33,007 nt of DNA from the NCBI GenBank assembly GCA_902805565.1, contig CADCTP010000329.1, positions 1 through 33,007 on the forward strand, given 5' to 3'. The DNA is from an uncultured Mycobacteriales bacterium. GTDB taxonomy: Bacteria; Actinomycetota; Actinomycetes; Mycobacteriales; CADCTP01. The notes beneath the pieces are model-generated. The model searched no databases. It was not told where the DNA came from and was given only the letters and a program-made list of their open reading frames with translations. The translations under genes and the position numbers were made by a program. Shown piece by piece: positions 1 through 7,557 of this stretch. Within the stretch, counting starts at the first letter, position 1, and each line of letters begins with the position of its first letter.

Positions 1-40
1 CTCGCATCCGGATCGAGGACGGGCCCGAAAAGCTCGGCAC

Positions 41-373
41 ATGCCGGACACCACTCCCCGCCCGCTCCGCGCCCAGGTCTGGGCCCTGGCCGGGACGTTC
101 CTTCCCGCCGCCCTCGTCGCCGTCATCGCCTACACGGTCACCATCAGAATGGGCGACACGAATTGCGACGGCTACGGCTGCGTGTCCTTCGGCTACGGCC
201 TGATCGGGGCCTACGCGGCGTTCACCGCCCCACTGGTCGGCGTACTCGGCCAACTCGCCACCGCCGGCCTCGGCGCACTGTGGCCCTCGCTGCGCATCCA
301 CCCGGCCGCACTCGGCTTGCTGGGCGCGCTGGTGAGTTGGATCGTCCTGGGGCTGATCGTGGCGACTTTCTGA
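41..373 (+). CDS. Small hydrophobic membrane protein, unknown function
   Basis: This 110-residue protein has about three hydrophobic segments: roughly residues 13-34, 50-75 and 87-109. Two cysteines lie in a short loop between the first two (NCDGYGC, about residues 42-48), which could form a disulfide outside the membrane. There is no signal-peptidase site, so it is probably an integral membrane protein. I do not recognise a family. The ATG has only weak purine-rich sequence upstream, so the start is provisional. It stands alone ahead of the DUF4262 gene, about 150 bp away, and nothing links the two functionally. Confidence 0.6.
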   Translation: MPDTTPRPLRAQVWALAGTFLPAALVAVIAYTVTIRMGDTNCDGYGCVSFGYGLIGAYAAFTAPLVGVLGQLATAGLGALWPSLRIHPAALGLLGALVSWIVLGLIVATF

Positions 374-526
374 GCGCGCACCGTCGCGAGTCCTCCGCCG
401 GCGCCGGCGTTGCGGGGCGCCAGGTTCACCGGGGGTGGGCGCGTCAGCTCCAACCCGTCGGCGCGCTGTCGGGCCTCCATGGCGAAGCGGAAGCGGGAGA
501 TCTGTGGGTGCGTCTACAGTCCCGCC

Positions 527-1333
527 GTGGCGCAGCAGGAGGAACGCGACGACGAGGCCCGGGAGCAACTGCGGGCGATGATCGCTGAGCACGGGGTGGC
601 GATCCGCCATGTCTTCGGCGGCTCAGGTGGTGCGCGGTCGGACTTCTCCTACACCGTCGGCCTGACCGCGGTCGGACACCCCGAGATCGTGACCGAGGGC
701 CTGCCTCACGAGGTCGCGCACGCCTTCTTGAACATGATCGCTGACGACGTCCACCGCGGCCAACGGTTCCCGGCGGGCACCATCCGTACCGACCTGACGG
801 ACGAGCCGGCCCCTGTCGTGTTCCTGCACGCTGCCGACATCAGCGAACTGGACGCCGTACACGAGCTGTACGGGCGCGTCGAGGCCGTGCAGCTGGTCTG
901 GACGGACTCCGCTAGCCGCCTGCCCTGGCACCCGGGTTACCACAACCCACCCGACCAGCAGCGCCTACGCGGCCCCATCCCCGCCGAGGCGCTTGCGCTG
1001 CCCGCCCCGACCGCCGACCCCCACGACACCGAGGTGAGTCCCGGCACCCTGGTGAGCATCGACGATCGCAGCGTCGTCGCCGTCACCCCGGCTGTGCTCG
1101 GCGGGACGCCGGCCAGCAGCGTCTGGCACACCGAGGACGACACGTGGTGCTTCACGACCGACGACCACCACGTGCCCTCGCCGGGCCTCCCGCTGCTCGG
1201 AGTGGCACGGGACCACCTCCTCGTCCTCGATCCTTCCCTGCGGGACCTCGACGGCCTTCCGGCCGGAGTACGCGCCACCCGCTCGGGCGGGCACGGCAGC
1301 GACTGGGTGCAGTGGCCCCAGGGCTCGGCCTGA
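527..1333 (+). CDS. DUF4262 domain-containing protein
   Basis: The N-terminal half matches the DUF4262 pattern: a helix followed by a segment reading HVFGG, then FSYTVGLTAVGHPEIVTEGL, then a conserved WHPGYHNPP-like end near residue 140. The biochemical role of DUF4262 is unknown. The C-terminal ~120 residues are proline-rich and then hydrophilic, and I do not recognise them. The start is uncertain. The GTG at 527 gives 268 residues with the domain close to the N-terminus; an in-frame ATG at 479 would add 16 residues with two cysteines. Neither has a clear Shine-Dalgarno sequence. The gene is transcribed alone. Confidence 0.75.
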   Translation: MAQQEERDDEAREQLRAMIAEHGVAIRHVFGGSGGARSDFSYTVGLTAVGHPEIVTEGLPHEVAHAFLNMIADDVHRGQRFPAGTIRTDLTDEPAPVVFLHAADISELDAVHELYGRVEAVQLVWTDSASRLPWHPGYHNPPDQQRLRGPIPAEALALPAPTADPHDTEVSPGTLVSIDDRSVVAVTPAVLGGTPASSVWHTEDDTWCFTTDDHHVPSPGLPLLGVARDHLLVLDPSLRDLDGLPAGVRATRSGGHGSDWVQWPQGSA

Positions 1334-1544
1334 ACCCCACGCCGTCCACGGCACCCTGGCCCACCTCCCTCGCGTCACTCGCTCAGCGGCTACGCGGACG
1401 GATCACCCTGCTCGACGTGACGCGCCGGCCACGGCGACCGAGACTGACACCCATGCCGCCACACCCCGATGACGACCGCGTCGTACCGTCAGCGCCCGGA
1501 CCCGGCCGCACCCCGCCCGTCCCGCGGGCGGCGGTGAGCGCGCC

Positions 1545-3014
1545 ATGACCGACCTGGACCTGCTGGTGCTCGGCGGTGGCACCGCAGGGCTCGTGGCGGC
1601 GGTCATCGCCGGCGGCCTCGGCGCCGAGGTCACCCTGGTGGAACGGGACCGGACCGGCGGGGACTGCCTGTGGACCGGCTGCGTGCCGAGCAAGGCGCTG
1701 ATCGAGTCGGCCGGCCTGGCCCACGGCATGCGCCACGCCGACCGGCTCGGGCTGCCCCCGGTCGAGCCCGACGTCGACCTGGCCGCGGTGATGGAACACG
1801 TACGGGCGGCCCAGCGCGCGATCGAGCCGCACGACGCCCCGGAACGGGTGCGTGCCGCCGGCGCGCAGGTCGTCGCCGACTCCGCCGAGTTCGTCGGGCC
1901 GCGACGGGTACGGCTGCGGGCCGCGGGCACCGAGGTGAGCGCCCGGGCGGTCCTGGTGGCGGTCGGCTCCGAGCCGATCCTGCCGCCCGTACCCGGGCTG
2001 GCGCAGGCCGCACCGCTGACCAGCGACACCGTCTGGGACCTCACGGTCCTGCCGCCGCGGCTGCTGGTGCTCGGCGGCGGCCCGATCGGCTGCGAGCTGA
2101 GCCAGGCATTCGGCCGCCTCGGCAGCCAGGTCACCGTCGTAGAACAGGGCCCGCGCCTGCTGCCCCGCGAGGACCCCGACGTCGGCGACCTGATCGCCGG
2201 GCGCCTCACCGGCGAGGGCGCCGATGTGCGTACCGGCACCACCGTGGCCGACGTGCGGGCCGGCGTGCGGGCCGGTGGCGCCGAGCCGGACGGCCCGTGG
2301 CGGGTGCGGCTGACCGGAGCACGGCCCGGCGAGGTCACCGTCGACCGGATCCTCGTCGCCGGAGGCCGCCGGCCGCGCAGCTCGGGACTGGGTCTGGCCC
2401 GCGCCGGTGTCGCGGTCACCGACACCGGCGCGATCCGCGTCGACGCCCGCATGCGCACCTCGGCGCGGGGGGTGTACGCCGCGGGGGACGTGACCGGCAT
2501 CCTGCCGTTCACCCACGTCGCCGCCGCCCAGGCCGGCACCGCCACCCTCAACGCTCTGTTCGGGTTGCCGCGCCGGGTGCGCTACCTGCCGATGCCGTAC
2601 GTGGTCTTCACCGACCCCGAGGTTGCCCGGGTCGGGCTGCGCGCCGACCAGGCCCGCGCCCGCTGGGGCCGGCGGGCGGTCAGCACCCGCCTGGACCTGC
2701 GCGACGTCGACCGCGCCGTCGCCGCCGGACGCACCGACGGCTGGGTGAGCCTGGTCGCCGACCCCGGCTGGCGGCTGGTCGGCGCCACCGTCGTCGCACC
2801 CGCCGCCGGGGAGGTCATCGGGGAGCTGGCCGCCATGGTGGCCCGCCGCGCCCGGCTCACCGACCTCTACGCCACGGTGCACCCCTATCCGACGTACTCC
2901 CTCGGCGCCGTCGACGCCGTCGGCGAACTTCTGCAGGAGCGCCTGCTCACCCCGTCGACCCGTCGGCTGACCCGCCCGGTCCTGGCCGCCCTGCGCGCCG
3001 CCGCCCGTACGTGA
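1545..3014 (+). CDS. FAD-dependent pyridine nucleotide-disulfide oxidoreductase (MerA/Lpd-like)
   Basis: This 489-residue class I flavoprotein disulfide reductase has an N-terminal FAD-binding motif (GGGTAGLVAAVIAG, about residues 9-22) and a redox-active CX4C pair (GDCLWTGCVPSKA). It also has a central NAD(P)H-binding motif (LGGGPIGCELSQAF), a second FAD motif (VYAAGDV) and a C-terminal dimerisation domain. The family transfers electrons from NAD(P)H through FAD and the disulfide to a substrate. At the usual His-Glu dyad site of lipoamide dehydrogenase (HPxxxE) this protein reads HPYPTYSL. Tyr replaces the base and no Glu is present, which fits mercuric-reductase-like homologues of unknown substrate better than true Lpd. 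No N-terminal HMA domain or C-terminal Cys pair is present, so mercury reduction is not supported. It overlaps the next gene by GTGA. Confidence 0.85.
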   Translation: MTDLDLLVLGGGTAGLVAAVIAGGLGAEVTLVERDRTGGDCLWTGCVPSKALIESAGLAHGMRHADRLGLPPVEPDVDLAAVMEHVRAAQRAIEPHDAPERVRAAGAQVVADSAEFVGPRRVRLRAAGTEVSARAVLVAVGSEPILPPVPGLAQAAPLTSDTVWDLTVLPPRLLVLGGGPIGCELSQAFGRLGSQVTVVEQGPRLLPREDPDVGDLIAGRLTGEGADVRTGTTVADVRAGVRAGGAEPDGPWRVRLTGARPGEVTVDRILVAGGRRPRSSGLGLARAGVAVTDTGAIRVDARMRTSARGVYAAGDVTGILPFTHVAAAQAGTATLNALFGLPRRVRYLPMPYVVFTDPEVARVGLRADQARARWGRRAVSTRLDLRDVDRAVAAGRTDGWVSLVADPGWRLVGATVVAPAAGEVIGELAAMVARRARLTDLYATVHPYPTYSLGAVDAVGELLQERLLTPSTRRLTRPVLAALRAAART

Positions 3015-3808
3015 GCCGCCACCCTCACGTGCACCGGCCAGCCCGGCGGGACCCGGCCGCGATCGCCCGGGCGGCCGAGTGGGTGCAGCGCCGCCTGGTG
3101 CGGTACCACCGTGCGCGGGTGCACGGCCTCGACCACATCCCGCCCGGAGCGGCGCTGTACGTCGGCAACCACAACGGCGGCTTCTACACCGGGGACACCT
3201 ACCTGTTCGGCGCCGCGGTGTTCCGTGCCCGCGGCCTCGCCGACACGCCCTGGGTGCTGACCCACGACCTCGGCATCGCCCTGCTCGGTCGCTGGCTGTG
3301 TCCCCTCGGAGCGGTCAACGCCGACCCCGCCACCGCCGCCGCCCTGCTCGGGCGCGGCGACAAGGTCCTCGTGTACCCCGGCGGCGACGCCGACGGCGCC
3401 CGCCGCTGGACCGACCGCAACACGGTGACCTTCGACGGACGTACCGGCTTCGCCCGCCTCGCCGTCGCCTGCGGGGTGCCGGTCGTACCCGTTGCCGCGG
3501 CGGGCGCGCACAACACCGCCGTCGTGCTCCACGACGGTGCCGCCGTGGCGCGCCTGCTGCGGACCCGCCGGTGGCTGCGGCTCGGGCGGTGGCCGCTGAT
3601 GCTCAGCCTGCCCTGGGGGCTGACGTTCCTGCCCGCCGTGCCGTACCTGCCGCTGCCGGCGCGCATCACCATCGCCGTCGGCCCACCGCTGCACTTCCAC
3701 CGCAGCGGCCCCGCGGCCGCCGGCGACGACGCCTACGTCCGCGCCTGCGCGGCCGAGGCGGAGGCCGCCGTGCAAAAGCTGCTCGACGACCTGGTCGACG
3801 CCCGGTAG
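3011..3808 (+). CDS. Lysophospholipid/glycerolipid acyltransferase, MGAT-like LPLAT family
   Basis: This protein of about 265 residues starts at a GTG that overlaps the stop of the upstream oxidoreductase (GTGA), implying translational coupling. The block NHNGGFYTGD has a His...Asp spacing of eight, matching the NHSGG...PD variant of the PlsC His-Asp motif seen in the LPLAT MGAT-like group rather than classic HX4D. A second block, YPGGDADGARRW followed by a segment ending GRTGFARLA, is also typical of that group. Such enzymes transfer acyl chains from acyl-CoA to glycerolipids at the inner membrane face. A hydrophobic stretch near residues 195-220 may anchor it. The acyl acceptor cannot be assigned. 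Pairing with a flavin oxidoreductase is unexplained. Confidence 0.82.
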   Translation: MSRHPHVHRPARRDPAAIARAAEWVQRRLVRYHRARVHGLDHIPPGAALYVGNHNGGFYTGDTYLFGAAVFRARGLADTPWVLTHDLGIALLGRWLCPLGAVNADPATAAALLGRGDKVLVYPGGDADGARRWTDRNTVTFDGRTGFARLAVACGVPVVPVAAAGAHNTAVVLHDGAAVARLLRTRRWLRLGRWPLMLSLPWGLTFLPAVPYLPLPARITIAVGPPLHFHRSGPAAAGDDAYVRACAAEAEAAVQKLLDDLVDAR

Positions 3809-3862
3809 CCCAGCAGCCGCCGTGCGGCACTCCGGCCGAGCAAAGCCGGACGGAGCCCATCG

Positions 3863-4636
3863 TCAGCGGGCGAAGGACTCCGCGTGGGCGGCGAACTCGT
3901 ACGTCGCCTCCAGGGCGCCCGGCCGCGGTGGCTGGGACGGATCCCAGCCCAGCGAGCGGTCCGCCAGCACCTGCACGAGCAGTGGCCGCCACCGCGGGTC
4001 GAGGGCGTCGTGGGCCCAGTCCAGGGCTCCGCGTTTGGAGGTCACCGCGCCCGTGTGCAGGGTGTAGAGGACGCGGCAGTAGGTGGAGACGAGGTAGCGC
4101 TGGGTCCAGGCGATGTCGAACGGCGCCCACTGCCGGACGCCGGCCAGCACCTCCGGCAGCGCCGCGCGGGCCTCCGCGCGCAGCGCCTCGGGCGGGACCT
4201 CGTCCACGACCTCCTCGACCGGGGGGCCGGCGAGCCTGATGCCGTGGTGTCGCAGGATCCACCGGGCGTGCGGGTTGTTGCAGTGGGTGTCCCAGATCAG
4301 CTCGCGGTGGCCGTGGTCGTTGAACAGCCAGGGCGTGCCGCTGCCGGCGAGCGTGCGCAGGGAGGCGACGTCGGCGTAGGACCCCTCGAGGTTCTGCGGC
4401 CAGTAGCCGTCGCGGGTCGGGATCTCGTCGTGCAGCCGGCGCAGTGCCGTCTCGATCCGGCCGGCCGGCAGGACGGTGGTCGCGATGATGAAGTCGCAGT
4501 CGCTGTTCAGGTCGCCGGCACCCAGGGCGAAGGAGCCCTGGACGTAGGCGCCGACGAAGGTGTCGCCGAGGATGTCGCGGGCCGAGCCGACGAGGTCCGC
4601 CAGGACGGCGTCCAGCTCGGGATAGGGCGTGACCAT
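3863..4636 (-). CDS. Nucleotidyltransferase with DUF4111 domain (aminoglycoside adenylyltransferase-like)
   Basis: The N-terminus carries the nucleotidyltransferase fold signature GSFALGAGDLNSDCDF (about residues 34-49): a Gly-Ser motif and two acidic residues for metal and nucleotide binding. The C-terminal half resembles DUF4111, with RVLYTLHTGAVTSKRGALDW as the most family-like stretch. Relatives include streptomycin/spectinomycin 3''-adenylyltransferases, but many actinomycete members have no shown resistance role, so the substrate is open. The ATG has GGAG seven bases upstream. It converges with the acyltransferase (54-bp gap) and has a 420-bp upstream region that it may share with the divergent MDR gene. 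Confidence 0.78.
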   Translation of the reverse strand: MVTPYPELDAVLADLVGSARDILGDTFVGAYVQGSFALGAGDLNSDCDFIIATTVLPAGRIETALRRLHDEIPTRDGYWPQNLEGSYADVASLRTLAGSGTPWLFNDHGHRELIWDTHCNNPHARWILRHHGIRLAGPPVEEVVDEVPPEALRAEARAALPEVLAGVRQWAPFDIAWTQRYLVSTYCRVLYTLHTGAVTSKRGALDWAHDALDPRWRPLLVQVLADRSLGWDPSQPPRPGALEATYEFAAHAESFAR

Positions 4637-5058
4637 GACATGTCTCCGAACCCGTGGTCAGGATGGACGCGGACGGGCGCGGCGGCGCAGGGGGACCGGT
4701 CGCCGCGCTCAGGCGCGCCGGGTCCGGGTGGCAGCGGGGCAGCAGCAGGTCACCGCACGACGGTAGCCAGTCACCCGGGCGGCGCTCAACCGGGATCGGC
4801 GATGCACCGGGCGCCGGCAGTGGCGGGGCGCAGCCGGGTCTCCGGTCGACCGGCCGCAGCAGGATGGACGTCGGCTCCGGCCGCGGCCCACGGCGTCGGC
4901 GGGACCGGACCGGGGCGCCGCCGCGTCCTCGACCCGTGCGCGCCGCGCCACCCGGCGTGCTCACCGTCGCCGCCGCCCGGGCTTCGCCGTTCGCGGCCGC
5001 GGGTAGCTTCGGTCCGGCCGGCCGGTCGCGCCGGCCCGAGGCAGGACGAGAAGGCGGC
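4637..5058. other. 422-bp divergent intergenic region
   Basis: It lies between the minus-strand nucleotidyltransferase and the plus-strand MDR oxidoreductase, so it should hold both promoters. Frames are open across it on both strands, but they are Arg/Gly/Pro-rich and lack ribosome binding sites. I see no recognisable domain, clear -10/-35 pair or strong palindrome. Confidence 0.5.
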
Positions 5059-6015
5059 ATGAGAGCGGTTGTCCAGGACCGGTACGGCCCGCCCGAGTCG
5101 CTGCGGGTCGACGACGTCCCGGTGCCGGCGCCGAGCGCGAACCAGGTGCTCGTTCGCGTCGTCGCGACGTCGGTCAACCTGTCGGACTGGGAGTGCCTGC
5201 GGGGCACGCCGCTGTACGCGCGGCTCGGCGGTCTCCGTGCGCCGGCGCGGCCGATCCTCGGCTCGGATGTCGCCGGTCGCATCGAGGCCGTCGGCGCGGG
5301 CGTCAGCCGCTTCCAGGTGGGCGACGAGGTGTACGGCGACAACCTCCAGTTGAAGGGCGGCTTCGCCGAGTACGCGGTCGCCCCCGAGTCCGTCCTCGCC
5401 GCCAAGCCGCCGGAGCTGACCTTCGCCGAGGCGGCGACGATCCCGCAGGCGGCGACGATCGCGCTGCAGGGCACCGCCGGTGCCGCGCCGGGGCAGCGGG
5501 TGCTGATCAACGGAGCGGGTGGCGGCTCGGGCTCGTTCGCCATCCAACTGGCCAAGCGTGCCGGCACGCGCGTCACCGGCGTCGACAACGGCGGCAAGCT
5601 CGACTTCATGCGCTCGCTGGGTGCCGACGACGTGATCGACCACCGCCGCGAGGACTTCACCCGCACCGGCGAGCCGTACGACCTGGTCCTGGACCTGGTC
5701 GCGCATCGTTCGGCGTTCGCCTGCCGCCGGGCGCTGGCTCCCGGGGGCCGGTACTGGTGCGTGGGCGGGTCCGTGCCGACCCTGCTGGGGATCGCGACCC
5801 TCGGCGCGATTGTCGGACGGCTCGACCGGCGCCGGCTGGGGGTGCTGGTGGTGCGCTCGGGGCCGGCGCACTTCGGCCCGCTGGCCGACCTCTGCGTCGC
5901 CGGCGACATCGGCATCCACATCGACCGCACGTTCGGGCTCGACGAGGTGCCAGCGGCGCTGCGGTACGTCGGCGAGGGACGCGCCCGGGGCAAGGTCGTC
6001 GTCGCCACCGACTGA
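5059..6015 (+). CDS. NAD(P)-dependent MDR-family oxidoreductase (zinc-independent quinone oxidoreductase-like)
   Basis: This 318-residue medium-chain dehydrogenase/reductase has an N-terminal GroES-like domain (GSDVAGRIEAVGAGV near residue 71) and a Rossmann domain with the glycine-rich turn INGAGGGSGSFAIQLAKRAG near residue 150. The cysteine/histidine ligands of zinc alcohol dehydrogenases are absent, which places it with the quinone-oxidoreductase/enoyl-reductase-like MDRs. It would reduce an activated double bond or quinone with NAD(P)H; the substrate is unknown. The ATG is chosen because GAGAAGG lies about six bases upstream. Longer in-frame extension is possible but has no ribosome binding site. 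It appears monocistronic. Confidence 0.85.
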   Translation: MRAVVQDRYGPPESLRVDDVPVPAPSANQVLVRVVATSVNLSDWECLRGTPLYARLGGLRAPARPILGSDVAGRIEAVGAGVSRFQVGDEVYGDNLQLKGGFAEYAVAPESVLAAKPPELTFAEAATIPQAATIALQGTAGAAPGQRVLINGAGGGSGSFAIQLAKRAGTRVTGVDNGGKLDFMRSLGADDVIDHRREDFTRTGEPYDLVLDLVAHRSAFACRRALAPGGRYWCVGGSVPTLLGIATLGAIVGRLDRRRLGVLVVRSGPAHFGPLADLCVAGDIGIHIDRTFGLDEVPAALRYVGEGRARGKVVVATD

Positions 6016-6314
6016 GCGCCGGACCCGGCGGCCCGGCCGGAGCCTGATGTCATGGTCACCGGCGGTCGTGCCCCCGGCCGCGCCAAATACCAGGGATACC
6101 TACCTCGCCGCACGACACCACGGCACCGGTTCCCGGACACCGGCTCGTGGCCTGGGAACGGATCGACGAGTCCAACACTACGTTGCAAAGACTACTTTGC
6201 AAGTGCCTCCACGCCCGGGATACGGCGGCTCAGGCCGGTGGCCCGTACCGCCGACCGGGTGCACTACCGCGAGGCCGGGGATTCCGCAAGATGATCACGG
6301 GTACACCGGTCGGA
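6016..6314. other. About 300-bp intergenic region carrying a strong dyad
   Basis: No convincing gene lies between the MDR stop and the lipoprotein. The stretch around 6085-6205 is less GC-rich than its surroundings and contains the perfect inverted repeat listed at 6183-6202. An open frame from 6147 runs into the lipoprotein, but it has no ribosome binding site and would bury the signal peptide, so I reject it as the start. Confidence 0.55.
6183..6202. promoter_or_regulatory. Perfect 8-bp inverted repeat, likely operator
   Basis: TTGCAAAG, a 4-base spacer (ACTA), then CTTTGCAA form a perfect dyad in a relatively AT-rich spot of a GC-rich genome. The size and symmetry fit a dimeric winged-helix or TetR-type repressor site. 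It sits about 110-120 bp ahead of the lipoprotein start. No candidate regulator gene is adjacent, so the binding protein is unknown. Confidence 0.5.
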
Positions 6315-6716
6315 ATGAGGACCATGGGACGCGCCGCGGTGCTCGCCGTGGTGACGGTGGCGGGCCTGACCGCCGGGTGCGGCGCACAGCCGGGCGAGGA
6401 CGCGGTGACCCGTGCGGCGGGCCAGTGGCTGGCCGCGGCGCAGGGGCGGGACGCGGCGGCGCTGTGCCGGTTGCTGACCCCCGCGGCGGCGGAGTCGGCG
6501 GCGACCGGGGACGAGACGTGCCAGCAGGCGCTCGGCGACCTGGACCTGCCGGGCGACGGGCCGGTCGGGGCCGTGCAGGTGTGGAGCGACCAGGCCCAGG
6601 TGCGGGCCGGCGGCGACACCCTGTTCCTGACCCGGCTCTCCGACGGGTGGCGGGTGAACGCCGCCGGCTGCCGGCAGCAGGGCGACGAGCCGTACGACTG
6701 TGACGTGGAGGGATGA
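6315..6716 (+). CDS. Small secreted lipoprotein, unknown function
   Basis: The N-terminus is a short positively charged segment and a hydrophobic core (AAVLAVVTVAGL), followed by a lipobox-like TAGC. This predicts an exported lipoprotein anchored through that Cys. The mature part, about 110 residues, has four further cysteines, including C in ALCRLL, ETCQQ, AGCRQ and YDCDV, possibly two disulfides, plus an AAQGRDAAALCRLLTP segment of the kind seen in NTF2-like actinobacterial lipoproteins. Starts at 6291, 6315 and 6324 are all in frame. I prefer 6315 or 6324 because they place a normal-length signal peptide before the Cys. It leads a tight three-gene run with the micro-ORF and the DUF6766 gene. 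Confidence 0.7.
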   Translation: MRTMGRAAVLAVVTVAGLTAGCGAQPGEDAVTRAAGQWLAAAQGRDAAALCRLLTPAAAESAATGDETCQQALGDLDLPGDGPVGAVQVWSDQAQVRAGGDTLFLTRLSDGWRVNAAGCRQQGDEPYDCDVEG

Positions 6717-6717
6717 G

Positions 6718-6801
6718 ATGCGCACGCTCTACATCGGTCTGCTGACCTTCCTGGTCCTCGGTCTGGCGTACGTCATCGTCATCGGCCTGGTGCACCGGTG
6801 A
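6718..6801 (+). CDS. 27-residue single-pass membrane micro-protein
   Basis: An ATG follows an excellent Shine-Dalgarno sequence (GGAGGG at 6707-6712, five bases away) and encodes 27 residues, beginning MRTLY and ending VHR. The middle is a single hydrophobic helix of about 20 residues (IGLLTFLVLGLAYVIVIGLV). It begins one base after the lipoprotein stop, and its own TGA overlaps the GTG of the downstream gene as GTGA. The downstream gene has no ribosome binding site of its own, so this ORF is probably translated and couples its expression. Function is unknown; it could be a small subunit or stabiliser of the DUF6766 protein. Confidence 0.6.
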   Translation: MRTLYIGLLTFLVLGLAYVIVIGLVHR

Positions 6802-7472
6802 GCCGGCGGCTGAGGGACAACGGCCTGTCGCTGTTCTTCGGGACGATCTTCCTGCTGGCGCTGGTCGGGCAGGCGATCGCCGGGCTGGCGGACCACAACA
6901 ACCGGCAGCTGGCCGCCGGCGGCGACCCGGTCTCGATCTGGCAGTTCGTCACCTCCTCCAGCTTCGCCGTGGACGTCGCGGAGAACTGGCAGTCGGAGTA
7001 CCTGCAGTTCCTGTTGATGATCTTCGCGACGGTGTGGCTGGTGCAGCGCGGCTCGACCGAGTCCGCGGAACTCGACGAGGTCGGGACGGAGTCGGACGAG
7101 GAGCAGAAGGTCGGGCGGCACGCCGACGACGACTCGCCCCGCTGGGCCAGCGCGGGCGGCTGGCGCACCGGCCTCTACTCGACGTCGCTCGGCCTGGTGA
7201 TGGGCCTGCTCTTCGCCGGCTCGTGGCTGGCGCAGTCGATCGCCGGGCGGGCGGCGTACAACGCCGAGCAGCTGTCGGACTTCGAGGACCCGGTGTCCTG
7301 GGCCGGGTACGTCACCTCCGCCGACTTCTGGAACCGCACCTTCCAGAACTGGCAGTCGGAGTTCCTCGCCGTGCTGTCGATGGTGGTCCTGTCGGTCTAC
7401 CTCCGGCAGCGCGGCTCGGCGGAGTCCAAGCCGGTCGGCGCCGCGCACACGGCCACCGGCCTCGACGGCTGA
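6798..7472 (+). CDS. DUF6766-family membrane protein with internal duplication
   Basis: This 224-residue protein is built of two similar halves, about residues 7-93 and 127-213. Each half has two membrane helices, a soluble loop, and the closing signature NWQSE(Y/F)L followed by a helix and a (V/R)QRGS(T/A)ES end. The halves are joined by an acidic cytoplasmic linker (VGTESDEEQKVGRHADDD). I recognise this as the DUF6766 pattern, whose function is not established. Translation probably depends on the preceding micro-ORF through the GTGA overlap. It faces the patatin gene across an 85-bp gap. Confidence 0.8.
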   Translation: MSRRLRDNGLSLFFGTIFLLALVGQAIAGLADHNNRQLAAGGDPVSIWQFVTSSSFAVDVAENWQSEYLQFLLMIFATVWLVQRGSTESAELDEVGTESDEEQKVGRHADDDSPRWASAGGWRTGLYSTSLGLVMGLLFAGSWLAQSIAGRAAYNAEQLSDFEDPVSWAGYVTSADFWNRTFQNWQSEFLAVLSMVVLSVYLRQRGSAESKPVGAAHTATGLDG

Positions 7473-7510
7473 CCGCCCCGACCGCCGGCCCGCCGCTCCG
7501 GTCACGGGCG

Positions 7511-7546
7511 ACCGCGCCGGCCACCGCGCCGGCCACCGCGCCGGCC
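7511..7546. repeat. Three perfect 12-bp tandem repeats
   Basis: The unit ACCGCGCCGGCC occurs three times without interruption in the gap between the convergent DUF6766 and patatin genes. Each unit contains the palindrome GCCGGC, so it may form a weak hairpin in either transcript. It codes for nothing evident. Confidence 0.7.
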
Positions 7547-7557
7547 ACCCGCCGGGG

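Noticed and set aside
1453-1548. 31-codon ORF overlapping the oxidoreductase start as ATGA
   Set aside because: Proline-rich product with no ribosome binding site; the overlap alone is not enough support.
1545-3014. Mercuric reductase (merA)
   Set aside because: No HMA domain, no C-terminal Cys pair and no mer regulator or transporter nearby.
3863-4636. Proven aminoglycoside resistance gene
   Set aside because: Motifs show the nucleotidyltransferase fold and a DUF4111-like end, but not a specific match to a known resistance enzyme.
3666-6188. Long minus-strand open frame across the MDR gene and nucleotidyltransferase
   Set aside because: Low-complexity Arg/Pro/Ser composition, no domain, and it covers two genuine genes in other frames.
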